64,000 nucleotides of DNA, taken from the NCBI RefSeq assembly GCF_000716715.1, contig NZ_JNYJ01000038.1, forward strand, positions 124,001 to 188,000, given 5' to 3'. The position numbers and the translations under genes were made by a program. The stretch is from Dactylosporangium aurantiacum (GTDB taxonomy: Bacteria; Actinomycetota; Actinomycetes; Mycobacteriales; Micromonosporaceae). Under the pieces are notes generated by a model. It had not been told where the DNA came from, searched no databases, and saw nothing but the letters and a program-made list of their open reading frames with translations. Shown here piece by piece: positions 51,885 through 60,780 of this stretch. Numbering within the stretch: the stretch's first letter is position 1; the number at the start of each line of letters is the position of its first letter.

Positions 51885-53458
51885 CGGCGCAGCTGCTGGC
51901 CGGTGAACGTGCTCGGCGGGTTGCCGGCCAGGCAGCGGAACGTCGTCGGCCCGGCCTGCTGCTCGGCCGGGCCCGGCAGCAGGACGTCGACCCGCCAGCC
52001 GACCGCCGGCAGGTACACCAGCAGCAGGGTCTTCAGGCTGCACACCTCGCCGACCGTCGCGCTGTCCTTGGCGGTCCTGACCTGGCTGCCGGCCGGCAGG
52101 TCACCGTAGGCGAACACCTCCCAGGTGTGCGCCCCTGCGCAGTCAGCGGGCCTGCGGTCGGCGTCGAAGCACTCGACCGTCTGCGAGCAGCGGGCCGCCT
52201 TCGACACCGCCGCCGGGCAGGCGACCGTCGCCGGGATCCCGCCGGTGCCGCGGGTCGGCGAGGCCGCGGCGCCCGTCGGCGGGCCGGCCGACGGGCTCTT
52301 CGCCGGGTCCGGTCCGGCGCCGGCGTTGAGGTTGTACGCGATGCCGGCCCCCACCAGGGCCAGCACGAGCAGGATCACCGCGCCGGCGACCAGCATGAAC
52401 TTCCGGGCGCCGGGCGGGGGCTGCGGCGTGTCCGGCACGATCCCGTCCCCGGGCGGCCCGGCCGGTGGTGGGGTCTCGCCGGCGGCGTGCTGGACGGTCT
52501 TGTCGGGGTCGTCGCCGCCGAGGAACGGCGAGTCGAGCAGGCGGCCCGGCGGCGGAGGCGGTGGGGGCGGGGGCGGAGGCTTGGAGGTGTAGACCGGCTC
52601 GACCGGCGGCGAGCCCAGCGGCGGCACGATCACCGGCGGCGTCGGCTCCAGCCGCAGCCCGATGAGCATGTCGCGCAGCTCGATCGCGCTCGGCCGGTCG
52701 GCCTCCTCGTTGGCCATGCCGGCGCGCAGGACCGCCATCAGGCTCTCGGGGCAGCCGGGCAGGTCGGGGATGTGCTCGTTGAACATGTCGACCAGCGACA
52801 GCAGGCTCGGTGCCTGGTCGTCACGCCAGCGCGGCGGGCGGCCGCGCATGAGCGCGTAGAGGGTGGCGCACAGCGCGTAGACGTCGGCGGCCGCGGCCGG
52901 CGGTGACTGCCGGAACGTCTCGGGCGGCGCGTAGGCCGGGGTGAGCGTGTCGAGGGTCATCGACTCGTCGCGCCACTCGGCGAGGATGGCCAGGCCGAAG
53001 TCGGCCAGCGCCGGCTCGCCGAACCGGCTGAAGAGGATGTTGGCCGGCTTGACGTCGCGGTGCAGCACCCCCAGCGCGTGCGCGTCGGCGAGGGCATCGG
53101 CGATCTTGAAGCCGACGTCGCGGGCCTCGGCGGCGGTGAGCGGCGAGTCGCGCATGCGCTCGGCGTAGGAGCCGTCGCACAGCTCCATGATCAGGTAGGG
53201 GTGGCCCTGGTCGGTCACGCCGGCGTCGAAGAGGTCGACCACGTGCGGGTGGCTGGACATCCGCCCGGCGGCGCGGGCCTCGCGCAGGAACCGCCGCCGG
53301 TCGCGCTCGGTCTCCAGGGTGCGGTTCTCGACCTTCACGGCGACCTCGCGGCCGACCGACTCCTGGGTGGCCCGGTAGACCGTCGCGTAGCCGCCGCGCG
53401 CGAAGACGGACAACCCGGTCATCCCGGGCACCGTCGGCAGGGGTGCGGCTGCGGTCAC
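51878..53458 (-). CDS. Transmembrane Ser/Thr protein kinase (PknB-type)
   Basis: 526 residues. Kinase domain about 10-265 with a Gly-rich loop FARGGYATVYRA, ATP-binding Lys42, catalytic Asp135 (HRDVKPANIL) and metal-binding Asp153 (DFGLA). A juxtamembrane region with eleven consecutive prolines leads to one membrane helix (about 355-377) and an extracytoplasmic Cys-containing domain of about 130 residues, which is not a PASTA repeat sensor. GTG 53458. 79 nt downstream of the cyclase gene on the same strand and possibly co-transcribed. Confidence 0.92.
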   Translation of the reverse strand: MTAAAPLPTVPGMTGLSVFARGGYATVYRATQESVGREVAVKVENRTLETERDRRRFLREARAAGRMSSHPHVVDLFDAGVTDQGHPYLIMELCDGSYAERMRDSPLTAAEARDVGFKIADALADAHALGVLHRDVKPANILFSRFGEPALADFGLAILAEWRDESMTLDTLTPAYAPPETFRQSPPAAAADVYALCATLYALMRGRPPRWRDDQAPSLLSLVDMFNEHIPDLPGCPESLMAVLRAGMANEEADRPSAIELRDMLIGLRLEPTPPVIVPPLGSPPVEPVYTSKPPPPPPPPPPPGRLLDSPFLGGDDPDKTVQHAAGETPPPAGPPGDGIVPDTPQPPPGARKFMLVAGAVILLVLALVGAGIAYNLNAGAGPDPAKSPSAGPPTGAAASPTRGTGGIPATVACPAAVSKAARCSQTVECFDADRRPADCAGAHTWEVFAYGDLPAGSQVRTAKDSATVGEVCSLKTLLLVYLPAVGWRVDVLLPGPAEQQAGPTTFRCLAGNPPSTFTGQQLRRQ

Positions 53459-53537
53459 GGCTAGAACGGTACGACAGCCGCCGGACATTCGCCGTCACGC
53501 ATCGGCAACAACGGATGCTGGCCCACCCGCGCCGCGC

Positions 53538-56500
53538 TCAGGGTGCGGGCGTCAGGGCCGCCGTCACCACCGCGGCCTCGTCACACTGGCCGTTGGCCTG
53601 CAGCGCGTCGGCGAGGACCCGGGCGGCGTAGACCCGGCTGCGGACGTCCTCCCCCGCCAGGGTCTGCGCCTGCCGGGCCCAGTCCAGGGCCTCGACCTGC
53701 CGGCCGGCGGCCAGCAGCGCGCCGGCGTAGGCGGCGACCGCGTACCGGCGGGAGAACATCACCGACGGGCCGGGCCGGTCGGCGGCCACGCAGCCGAGCA
53801 CCTCCAGCGCCGCCTCCAGGTCGCCCTGCGCCTGGCGGGCCAGGCCGAACAGCACCTTCGGCGCGACCTTCGCCGCCTCCAGCACGTCATGGGTCTCCAC
53901 GACCTGCAGCACCACGCGGGCGTCGTCCTCGGCGGCGGCGGGGTCGCCACGGTCCAGGAGCACGAAGCCGCGCATGGTCCGCGACATGCCGATGAGCAGC
54001 GGGTGGCCGGTCTTCTCGCCGTACTCGGTGGCGTCGGTGAGCAGGTCGTGGGCGTGCGCCGGCTCGGCCAGCTCGCGGGCGATCACGCCGCGCACGACGA
54101 GCGCGAGGCCGCGGCCCCAGTCGTCACCCGCGGCGGCGAAGTCCCGGTACGCCCGGCGCGCCTCCCGGTCCGCGTCGGCCAGGTCACCGCTCTCCGCGGC
54201 CGCGAACGCCTCGACCGCGCGCAGGGTGCCGACCGCCCAGGCGTCGCCGACCCGCTCGCCGAACGGCAGGAACGCCTTCGCCAGCCGCCTGGCCTCGCCG
54301 AGCCGGCCGGCGAGGAGCCGCACGAACGCGGTGGTGCCGCGCAGCCAGGCCCGCCCGACGGGGTCGCCGAGCTCGGCGAAGCGGCGGGCGGCCCGGCCGA
54401 GGGCCGCGTCCGCGCCGGCGAAGTCGCCGCGGGTGGTGGTGACCCACGCCAGGTGCTGCAGCGACCAGGCCTGCGCCCGCCGGTCGCCGGCGCTCACCGC
54501 GATCTGGAACGACTCGGCGAAGCGCCCGCCGGCCTCGGCGAGCCGCCCTTCGAGGAAGTCGGCCATGCCCAGGCGGCGCATGGCGTCGCCGCGCTCGTAC
54601 GTGAGGCGCGCCGCCGTCGCGGCCTCGAGCGCCTCGGTCAGGGTCTGGTAGCTGCGGCGCTGGTCGCCGGCGGCACGGTAGGCGCGGCCGGCGACGAGGA
54701 GCGCCCCGACGCGCACCGCCGGGTCGTCGGGAGCATTGGCGGTGATCTTCTCGGCGCCGGCGAGGGCCTCCGAGACCCTGCCGAGCTGCAGCAGCGCCCG
54801 CGCGTGCACGAGCCGGTCGGCGGGCGGCACGACCCCGCCGCCGAGCGCGACGGCCCGCTCGGCGGCCTGCGCGGCCTGGGCGGGCTCGCCGGTGGCGAGC
54901 GCCTCGCGGGCGGCCCGGCCGAGGGCCTGGACGCCGAGCGGCGCCGCGGAGCGGGCGAGGGAGTCAGGGCGCAGCCCGACGACGTCGGCGAGGCGCGAGG
55001 CCCGCTCGGCGTGCTCGGCGATGAACGCGTCGGCGGCGCCGGCGGTCATGTTGAGACCGGTGACCGTGCCGCCGGTGTTGCCGGCGCCGTGGTGGGCGGC
55101 CATCGCCGCGGCGGCCCAGCGCGACAGCGCCGCGTGCCGCTCGGCGAGGTCGGCCTTGCCGATGCCGGCATACGCGGCCTCGCGCAGCAGCGGCGTGGCG
55201 AACGCGAACCCGCCGCGGGCGCGCCGCAGCATGCGCCGCTGCAGCAGCTCCTCCACGGCCCGCTCCAGCTCGACGGCGGCGACGACGGCGGGCCGGGCCG
55301 GCTGGCCGGGCGGGTTGAAGCGCAGCGCTTCCAGCGCCCGGCCGGGCACGGTGTCGCCGATGACGGCGGCGTCGCGCAGCACGGCGCGGGTGTCCGGCGG
55401 CAGCGCGTCGATGCGCGCGGCGAGGACGGCGGCGAGGTCGCGCGACAGCAGCCGCCCGCCGAGGGACCCGGGCGTGAGCCGCCAGCCGGTGGGGTCACTG
55501 CCGGGCACGGTGCTCAGCGCGCCGCGCTCCTGCAGCAGCGTGACCAGCTCGGCGAGGTAGAACGGGTTGCCCTGGGCGGTGGCCAGCAGCCGGTCCTCGT
55601 CCGGCGCGGCGAGCCGCCCGCCGCCGAGGTACGCGGTGAGCAGCCGGGCCGCGTCGGCGCCGCGCAGCGGCGGGATCGGCACCAGCTCGGCGTCGGGGAC
55701 GCGGGTCAGCACGCCGGCGGAGCGGACCAGCTCCGGCCGGCCGAGCAGCACGATGAGGACCGGGCCGGTGATCCGCTCGATGACGGCGCCGAGCGCGTCG
55801 ACGGTCTCGGCGGTCGCGTCGTGCAGGTCGTCGACGATGACCACGAGGGGCGTCTCGGCGGCCATGCCGGACAGCAGCTCGGCGACCGCGTTGGGCACGG
55901 CGTGCAGGTCGAGCTCGTCGGGCTTGGCGCCGGGCGCGACCCAGGACGCCTCCGGCGCCGAGCCGGAGTAGCCGATGAGGCTCAGCAGCAGGTCGGTGGC
56001 GAAGCGCGGCGGCTCGGGGCGGCCGCGGGCGGCGCGGGCCAGCCGCTGCGCGAGGCGGCGCAGGCGCTCCTCGACCGCCTCGCGGGTGAGGTTGGTGGCG
56101 TCCGGCGGCAGGCCGATGGCGGCGCGGACCAGGTCGGCGAGGGGCGCGAGCCGGCGGCGCTCGCCGAACGCGGCGCAGTGCACCGACAGCACCCGGGCAC
56201 CGCCGCCGGGGGCGAACCCGGCGCTGGGCGTGTAGCCGGCGCCGCCGAGGTAGCCGGCGGCGAAGCGCTCGATCTCGCCGGCGAGCCGCGACTTGCCCAG
56301 CCCGGCCTCGCCGGTGAAGACCAGCACCCGGGTCTCCTGCCGGTCGGCGATCTCGGCGAGCCGGCCGGAGACCCGGGCCAGCTCCGCCTCGCGGCCGACG
56401 AACGGCGCCTCGTCGCCGAGGCCGGAGCGGGTGCCGGGGGCGTCGAGCAGGCCGAGCAGCTCGAACGCCTCGACCGGCTCGCGCTTGCCCTTGAGGCGCA

Positions 56501-57089
56501 GCGGCCGCAGCGCGCGCCACGAGGCGAGCCGCCGGGTGGTGGCCGCGGTGCGGTCGCCGGCGTAGACGGCGCCGATCGCGGCGGCGTCGGCGAGGCGGGC
56601 CGCGGTGTTCACCGTGTCGCCGATGACCGTGTACTCGATGCCGGCCTGGACGCCGGCGACGACGGCGCCGGTGTTGAGCCCGATGCGCAGCCCGAGGGGG
56701 GCGCCGCCGCCGCGCTCGTCGTCGAGCACCCGGCGCACCGCGCGCTGCATCGACAGGGCCGCGCGGACGGCCCGCTCGGCGTCGTCCTCGTGCGCGACCG
56801 GCGCGCCGAAGACGGCCATGATGCCGTCGCCGGTGAGCTTGTCGACGTGGCCGCCGAAGGTCTTGACCGCGCCGGCGAGCGCGGCGAGCACCCGGTCGGT
56901 GACCGCGCCGACCCGCTCCGGGTCGAGGTCCTCGGACCAGGCGGTGAAGTCCGACAGGTCGCCGAAGAGCACCGTCACGATCCGCCGCTCGGCGGCCGGC
57001 AGGGTGGCGGCGGCCGGCAGCGCGGAGCCGCAATGGTGGCAGAACCGCGCACCGGGAACGGCCACGGTCCCACACACCGAACACGTCAC
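53538..57089 (-). CDS. Class III nucleotide cyclase with AAA ATPase and TPR modules
   Basis: 1183 residues. N-terminal zinc ribbon (CSVCG...CHHCG), cyclase homology domain with metal-binding Asp44 (FGDLSDF) and Asp88 (GDGIMAVF), GHVDKLTGDG and YTVIGDTVNTAARL; Lys in the former and Asp in the latter favour ATP over GTP. An STAND-like ATPase follows with GEAGLGKS (Lys266) and LVVIVDDLHD, then a long helical TPR-like region to the end. No DNA-binding domain. Probably makes cAMP in response to an unknown signal. GTG 57089 overlaps the upstream MBL gene stop as GTGA. Confidence 0.92.
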   Translation of the reverse strand: MTCSVCGTVAVPGARFCHHCGSALPAAATLPAAERRIVTVLFGDLSDFTAWSEDLDPERVGAVTDRVLAALAGAVKTFGGHVDKLTGDGIMAVFGAPVAHEDDAERAVRAALSMQRAVRRVLDDERGGGAPLGLRIGLNTGAVVAGVQAGIEYTVIGDTVNTAARLADAAAIGAVYAGDRTAATTRRLASWRALRPLRLKGKREPVEAFELLGLLDAPGTRSGLGDEAPFVGREAELARVSGRLAEIADRQETRVLVFTGEAGLGKSRLAGEIERFAAGYLGGAGYTPSAGFAPGGGARVLSVHCAAFGERRRLAPLADLVRAAIGLPPDATNLTREAVEERLRRLAQRLARAARGRPEPPRFATDLLLSLIGYSGSAPEASWVAPGAKPDELDLHAVPNAVAELLSGMAAETPLVVIVDDLHDATAETVDALGAVIERITGPVLIVLLGRPELVRSAGVLTRVPDAELVPIPPLRGADAARLLTAYLGGGRLAAPDEDRLLATAQGNPFYLAELVTLLQERGALSTVPGSDPTGWRLTPGSLGGRLLSRDLAAVLAARIDALPPDTRAVLRDAAVIGDTVPGRALEALRFNPPGQPARPAVVAAVELERAVEELLQRRMLRRARGGFAFATPLLREAAYAGIGKADLAERHAALSRWAAAAMAAHHGAGNTGGTVTGLNMTAGAADAFIAEHAERASRLADVVGLRPDSLARSAAPLGVQALGRAAREALATGEPAQAAQAAERAVALGGGVVPPADRLVHARALLQLGRVSEALAGAEKITANAPDDPAVRVGALLVAGRAYRAAGDQRRSYQTLTEALEAATAARLTYERGDAMRRLGMADFLEGRLAEAGGRFAESFQIAVSAGDRRAQAWSLQHLAWVTTTRGDFAGADAALGRAARRFAELGDPVGRAWLRGTTAFVRLLAGRLGEARRLAKAFLPFGERVGDAWAVGTLRAVEAFAAAESGDLADADREARRAYRDFAAAGDDWGRGLALVVRGVIARELAEPAHAHDLLTDATEYGEKTGHPLLIGMSRTMRGFVLLDRGDPAAAEDDARVVLQVVETHDVLEAAKVAPKVLFGLARQAQGDLEAALEVLGCVAADRPGPSVMFSRRYAVAAYAGALLAAGRQVEALDWARQAQTLAGEDVRSRVYAARVLADALQANGQCDEAAVVTAALTPAP

Positions 57090-57871
57090 GTTGCGTCCAA
57101 CCCTAAGTGGGGTGGTTGTGATTCCCGCCTCAGGTAGGCAAGTTGCGCGCGGACCGACCACTCCGCCGCCTCCCACAGGCTGCGGTCGACGTCGGCGTAC
57201 ACCCGGGCGACCACCTCGGCCGGCTCGAGCGCGCCGGCGGCGAGCGCCTCGCGGACCTGGTCGAGCCGCGCCTCGCGGTGCTGGCGGTAGAAGCGGGCGG
57301 CGACCGCGGCGTCGGTGAGCGCCGGGCCGTGGCCGGGCAGGGCGGGCACCGCGTCGAAACCGGCGAGGCGGTCCAGGCTGTCCAGGTAGTCGCCGAGGTC
57401 GCCGTCGGGCCAGGCCACGATCGTGGTGCCGCGGCCGAGGATGGTGTCGCCGGTCAGGAGCACCCGCTGGTCGCCGTGCCGGGCGGCGAAGCAGACCGAG
57501 TCGGCGGTGTGACCGGGTGTGACGACGGGCTCCACCACCACCCCGTCCACGTCCAGCGTCGCGTGTACGGGTGGCTGGTGCACCGGCGCGCCCGTGAGCT
57601 CCGCGAGCCGGGGGACACCTTCCGTGTGGTCGATGTGGCTGTGGGTAAGGATGATGGCGGCGACCGGGGCGTGCTCCGCCACCGCCCGCAGGTGGCCTTC
57701 GTCCAGCGGGCCCGGGTCGACGACGACACAGCCGCCACCCGGCGCCCGCAGGAGCCAGGTGTTGGTGCCGTCGAGCGTCATGGGCCCCGGATTGGGCGCG
57801 CGCACGAGCGTCACCCAGTCGGGCAACGTCGTGAGGACCTCGGCGGTCGGGGCGGTGACGTGGCTTACCAC
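57086..57871 (-). CDS. MBL-fold metallo-hydrolase
   Basis: 261 residues of the LACTB2/glyoxalase II-like metallo-beta-lactamase family. Metal ligands THSHIDH (His77, His79, Asp81, His82), VTPGHTADSV, LLTGDTILG and ALPGHGPAL. Ortholog by position of mycobacterial Rv3677c, which lies next to crp there; here TetR-to-cyclase genes (about 14 kb) separate them. GTG 57871. Substrate unknown. Confidence 0.9.
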   Translation of the reverse strand: MVSHVTAPTAEVLTTLPDWVTLVRAPNPGPMTLDGTNTWLLRAPGGGCVVVDPGPLDEGHLRAVAEHAPVAAIILTHSHIDHTEGVPRLAELTGAPVHQPPVHATLDVDGVVVEPVVTPGHTADSVCFAARHGDQRVLLTGDTILGRGTTIVAWPDGDLGDYLDSLDRLAGFDAVPALPGHGPALTDAAVAARFYRQHREARLDQVREALAAGALEPAEVVARVYADVDRSLWEAAEWSVRAQLAYLRRESQPPHLGLDAT

Positions 57872-57978
57872 GAAGAGATCGTACGGCGGGCCAGTTCACT
57901 CGACACGTCACCCGACCGGCTGAGGGACCCGCGCCGGGACCCGCGCCGCCCGCCGGCCGGGGACCGCGTCCGGTCGCG

Positions 57979-58440
57979 TCAGGCGACCTCGAAGATGGCC
58001 TCGACCTCGACCGGGGTGTTCAGCGGCAGGGCGGAGACGCCGACGGCGCTGCGGGCGTGCCGCCCCGCGTCGCCGAAGACCTCGCCGAACAGCTCGCTGG
58101 CGCCGTTGACGACGCCCGGCTGGCCGGTGAAGCCCGGCCCCGACGCGACGAACCCGACGATCTTGACCACCTTGACGACCTTGTCCAGGCCGACCAGGGC
58201 GTGCACGGCGGCGAGGGCGTTGAGCCCGGCCTGGCGGGCGAGGTCCTTGGCCTGCTCCGGCGTCACGTCCTGGCCGACCAGGCCCTCGGCGGCCAGCTTG
58301 CCGTCGACCATCGGCAGCTGTCCGGAGACGTAGACGTGGTTGCCGGTCCGCACGGCCGGCACGTACGCGGCGACCGGCGGCACGACCGCCGGGATCGTCA
58401 GCCCGAGCTCCTCGAGCCGGGCGAACACCTCGCTGCCCAT
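57979..58440 (-). CDS. RidA-family protein
   Basis: 153 residues of the YjgF/YER057c/UK114 family, which hydrolyses reactive enamine/imine intermediates. VYVSGQLPMVDGKL, NALAAVHALVGLDKVVKV and the catalytic-Arg region HARSAVGVSALP with VEVEAIFEV are present. Ortholog of Rv3678c by position. Starts 1 nt after the stop of the DUF4177 gene, so the two are co-translated. Confidence 0.94.
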   Translation of the reverse strand: MGSEVFARLEELGLTIPAVVPPVAAYVPAVRTGNHVYVSGQLPMVDGKLAAEGLVGQDVTPEQAKDLARQAGLNALAAVHALVGLDKVVKVVKIVGFVASGPGFTGQPGVVNGASELFGEVFGDAGRHARSAVGVSALPLNTPVEVEAIFEVA

Positions 58441-58441
58441 G

Positions 58442-58600
58442 TCAGCCGGCCTTCGGCCGCTTGAAGTAGGCGACGAGATTCTCCGGGTTGAGGCCGGGCA
58501 CGATCGCCACCAGCTCCCAGCCGTCCTCGCCGAAGTTGTCCAGGATCAGCTTCGTGTTGTGGACCAGCAGGGGTGCGGTCAGGTACTCCCATTTCTGCAT
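58442..58600 (-). CDS. DUF4177-like 52-residue protein
   Basis: Small gene upstream of ridA: MQKWEYLTAPLLVHNTKLIL begins the protein, and DNFGEDGWELVAIVP and AYFKRPKAG follow. The WEY...NxxGxxGWELV pattern is that of DUF4177 proteins, and the position equals Rv3678A in mycobacteria. Function unknown. ATG 58600; one-base gap to ridA. Easily missed because of its length. Confidence 0.88.
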   Translation of the reverse strand: MQKWEYLTAPLLVHNTKLILDNFGEDGWELVAIVPGLNPENLVAYFKRPKAG

Positions 58601-58746
58601 GAGGCGAGACTATCGGTCAGCCCCTGCGCGCCGATGGAATCGGGTCCCCCAATGCATGCGCGCGGCGGCTACCCTAAGGGCCGCGCCGCACGGGTCCCGG
58701 GAGCCGGACCGCCGGCGGACCCGGTCGTCGCACACGAGGTGGAGAC

Positions 58747-59733
58747 ATGACACAACCGCCCCAGTACCCAGGGCAGCCCGAGTACCAGGGCCAGCCAGGC
58801 GACCCTTACGCCGCGCCGGGCCAGCCTCCGCAGGCCCCGCCGGGGCAGGGCTGGCCGCCCGCGCCGGCGGTGCAGGACCCCTTCGCGCCGCCCACCTCCG
58901 CCCCGCCGACGTCCGCGCCGCCCACCTCCGGCCAGCCGTACGCGGTGCCGGTCCAGCCGCCGTTCCCGCAGGCCGGGTATCCGCAGCAGCAGCCGGACCC
59001 GACGCAGTTCGGGCAGCCCCCGCAGTACGGGCAGCCCGACCCGACGCAGTTCCCGCAGCAGGGCTTCCCGCAGCAGCCGCAGCAGTACCCGCCGACGGGC
59101 GCGTTCCCGACCGGCCCGCAGCCGACCGGGCAGTTCCCGCAGCAGCCGACCAGCGGCTTCCCTGGCCAGCCCACCAGCGGGTTCCCGGGCCAGCCGACCA
59201 GCGGCTTCCCCGGCCAGCCCACCAGCGGGTTCCCGGCCGACCCGTATGCCGGCGGCTACCAGCCCGGCTACCAGCAGCCGGCGCCGCCGCGCAAGCGCGG
59301 CCTGATGATCACGCTGATCGTCCTGGCGGTCGTGCTCGTCCTGTGCGGCGGTGGCGGCGCGGCCGCGTACTTCGTCACCAAGGGCAACCAGGGCAAGGGC
59401 CAGCCGACCGCGATCGAGGCGGTCAACGGCTTCCTCAAGGCGGTCTACAAGGACAACAACACCGCCGAGGCGCTCAAGTACGTGTGCTCGAGCGCGCGCG
59501 ACAAGAACAAGCTGGCGGCGCGGGTCGACGAGATCCGCAAGTACAACTCCGGCCTGAGCAGCCCGACCTACTCGTGGCCGGCCCCGACGGTGGAGAAGCA
59601 GGACTCCTCCTCCGCGACGCTGCTCGTGCCGATCAAGGTCGCCACCAGCGACGAGAAGGTCGCGGAGACCAAGTACAAGATCCTCGCCACCAACGACAAC
59701 GGCTGGTGGGTGTGCGAGATCACTGCGGCGTAG
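58747..59733 (+). CDS. Pro/Gln-rich single-pass membrane protein
   Basis: 328 residues. The first about 180 are Pro/Gln/Gly/Tyr-rich with 8-residue PTSGFPGQ repeats (four units), predicted disordered and cytoplasmic; one membrane helix (about 187-208); then a C-terminal domain of about 115 residues (AIEAVNGFLKAVYKDNNTAEAL to WWVCEITAA) resembling NTF2/DUF4878-like lumenal domains with one Cys pair. AGGTGGAG precedes the ATG. No partner gene is obvious. Not part of the mycobacterial RidA-ArsA neighbourhood. Confidence 0.8.
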   Translation: MTQPPQYPGQPEYQGQPGDPYAAPGQPPQAPPGQGWPPAPAVQDPFAPPTSAPPTSAPPTSGQPYAVPVQPPFPQAGYPQQQPDPTQFGQPPQYGQPDPTQFPQQGFPQQPQQYPPTGAFPTGPQPTGQFPQQPTSGFPGQPTSGFPGQPTSGFPGQPTSGFPADPYAGGYQPGYQQPAPPRKRGLMITLIVLAVVLVLCGGGGAAAYFVTKGNQGKGQPTAIEAVNGFLKAVYKDNNTAEALKYVCSSARDKNKLAARVDEIRKYNSGLSSPTYSWPAPTVEKQDSSSATLLVPIKVATSDEKVAETKYKILATNDNGWWVCEITAA

Positions 59734-59762
59734 TCCCGCACGGCGCCCTGTAGCGTCGAGGG

Positions 59763-60752
59763 GTGACAACGCGCGAGGCTCAGGACGGGCGGGGCGGCCG
59801 GGTGGGAAACCTGGGCTGGCCCGCCCGTCTGCATGTGGTCACCGGCAAGGGTGGCACCGGCAAGACGACGGTCGCCGGCGCCCTGGCCCTGGCGCTCGCC
59901 CGGGACGGCCGGCGCACGCTGCTGGTCGAGGTCGAGGCGCGGCAGGGCATCGCACAGCTCTTCGACCGCGACCCGCTGCCCTACCAGGAGCTGCGGATCG
60001 CGACGGCGCGCGACGGCGGCGAGGTCCGGGCGCTGGCCGTGGACGCCGAAGAGGCCCTGCTGGAGTACCTGGAGATGTTCTACCGGCTCGGGGTGGCGGG
60101 CCGGGCGCTGCGCAAGGTCGGCGCGGTCGACTTCGCCACGACCGTCGCACCGGGGCTGCGCGACGTCCTGCTGACCGGCAAGGTCAAGGAGGCGGTGACG
60201 CGCACCGCCGACGGCCGCCGGGTCTACGACGCGGTCGTGCTCGACGCGCCGCCGACCGGCCGCATCGGTCGCTTCCTCAACGTCACGGCGGAGACCGCGC
60301 GCCTGGCGAAGGTCGGCCCGATCAAGACGCAGAGCGAGGGCGTGGCGGCGATCCTGCGCTCGCCGATGACCGCGGTGCACGTGGTCACCCTCCTGGAGGA
60401 GATGCCGGTCCAGGAGACCGCCGACGCGATCGACGAGCTCACCAGGCTGGGCATCCCGATCGGCACGGTGATCGTCAACGCGACCCGCCCGCCGGTGCTC
60501 GCCGGGGCCAAGGTGACCCAGGCCGACCTGCGCCGCGGCCTGACCGCGGCCGGGCTCAGCGCCGACAAGGAGGTGCTCGCGGGCCTGGCCGGCGAGGCGA
60601 AGGCGTATCAGACCAGGGTCGCCGCCGAGGCATCCCTGCGGGCCGACCTGCAGGCCCTGGGCCGGCCGGTGGTGGAGCTGCCGGTCCTGCCGGGGGGCGT
60701 CACCACGCAGGCACTGGAGTCGCTCGGTGATCTGTTGCTCACCTCGGCTTGA
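59763..60752 (+). CDS. ArsA-like ATPase, first of pair
   Basis: 329 residues of the ArsA/GET3-type SIMIBI ATPases. The deviant Walker A GKGGTGKTTV keeps the signature Lys that contacts the partner's nucleotide; LDAPPTGRIGRFL gives the switch/DxP region. Ortholog by position of Rv3679. In mycobacteria the Rv3679-Rv3680 pair has been linked to tolerance of toxic metabolites rather than arsenite. GTG 59763. A 28-nt gap separates it from its partner. Confidence 0.9.
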   Translation: MTTREAQDGRGGRVGNLGWPARLHVVTGKGGTGKTTVAGALALALARDGRRTLLVEVEARQGIAQLFDRDPLPYQELRIATARDGGEVRALAVDAEEALLEYLEMFYRLGVAGRALRKVGAVDFATTVAPGLRDVLLTGKVKEAVTRTADGRRVYDAVVLDAPPTGRIGRFLNVTAETARLAKVGPIKTQSEGVAAILRSPMTAVHVVTLLEEMPVQETADAIDELTRLGIPIGTVIVNATRPPVLAGAKVTQADLRRGLTAAGLSADKEVLAGLAGEAKAYQTRVAAEASLRADLQALGRPVVELPVLPGGVTTQALESLGDLLLTSA

Positions 60753-60780
60753 CCGAGCGCCCAGCGGATACGCTCGCTAG

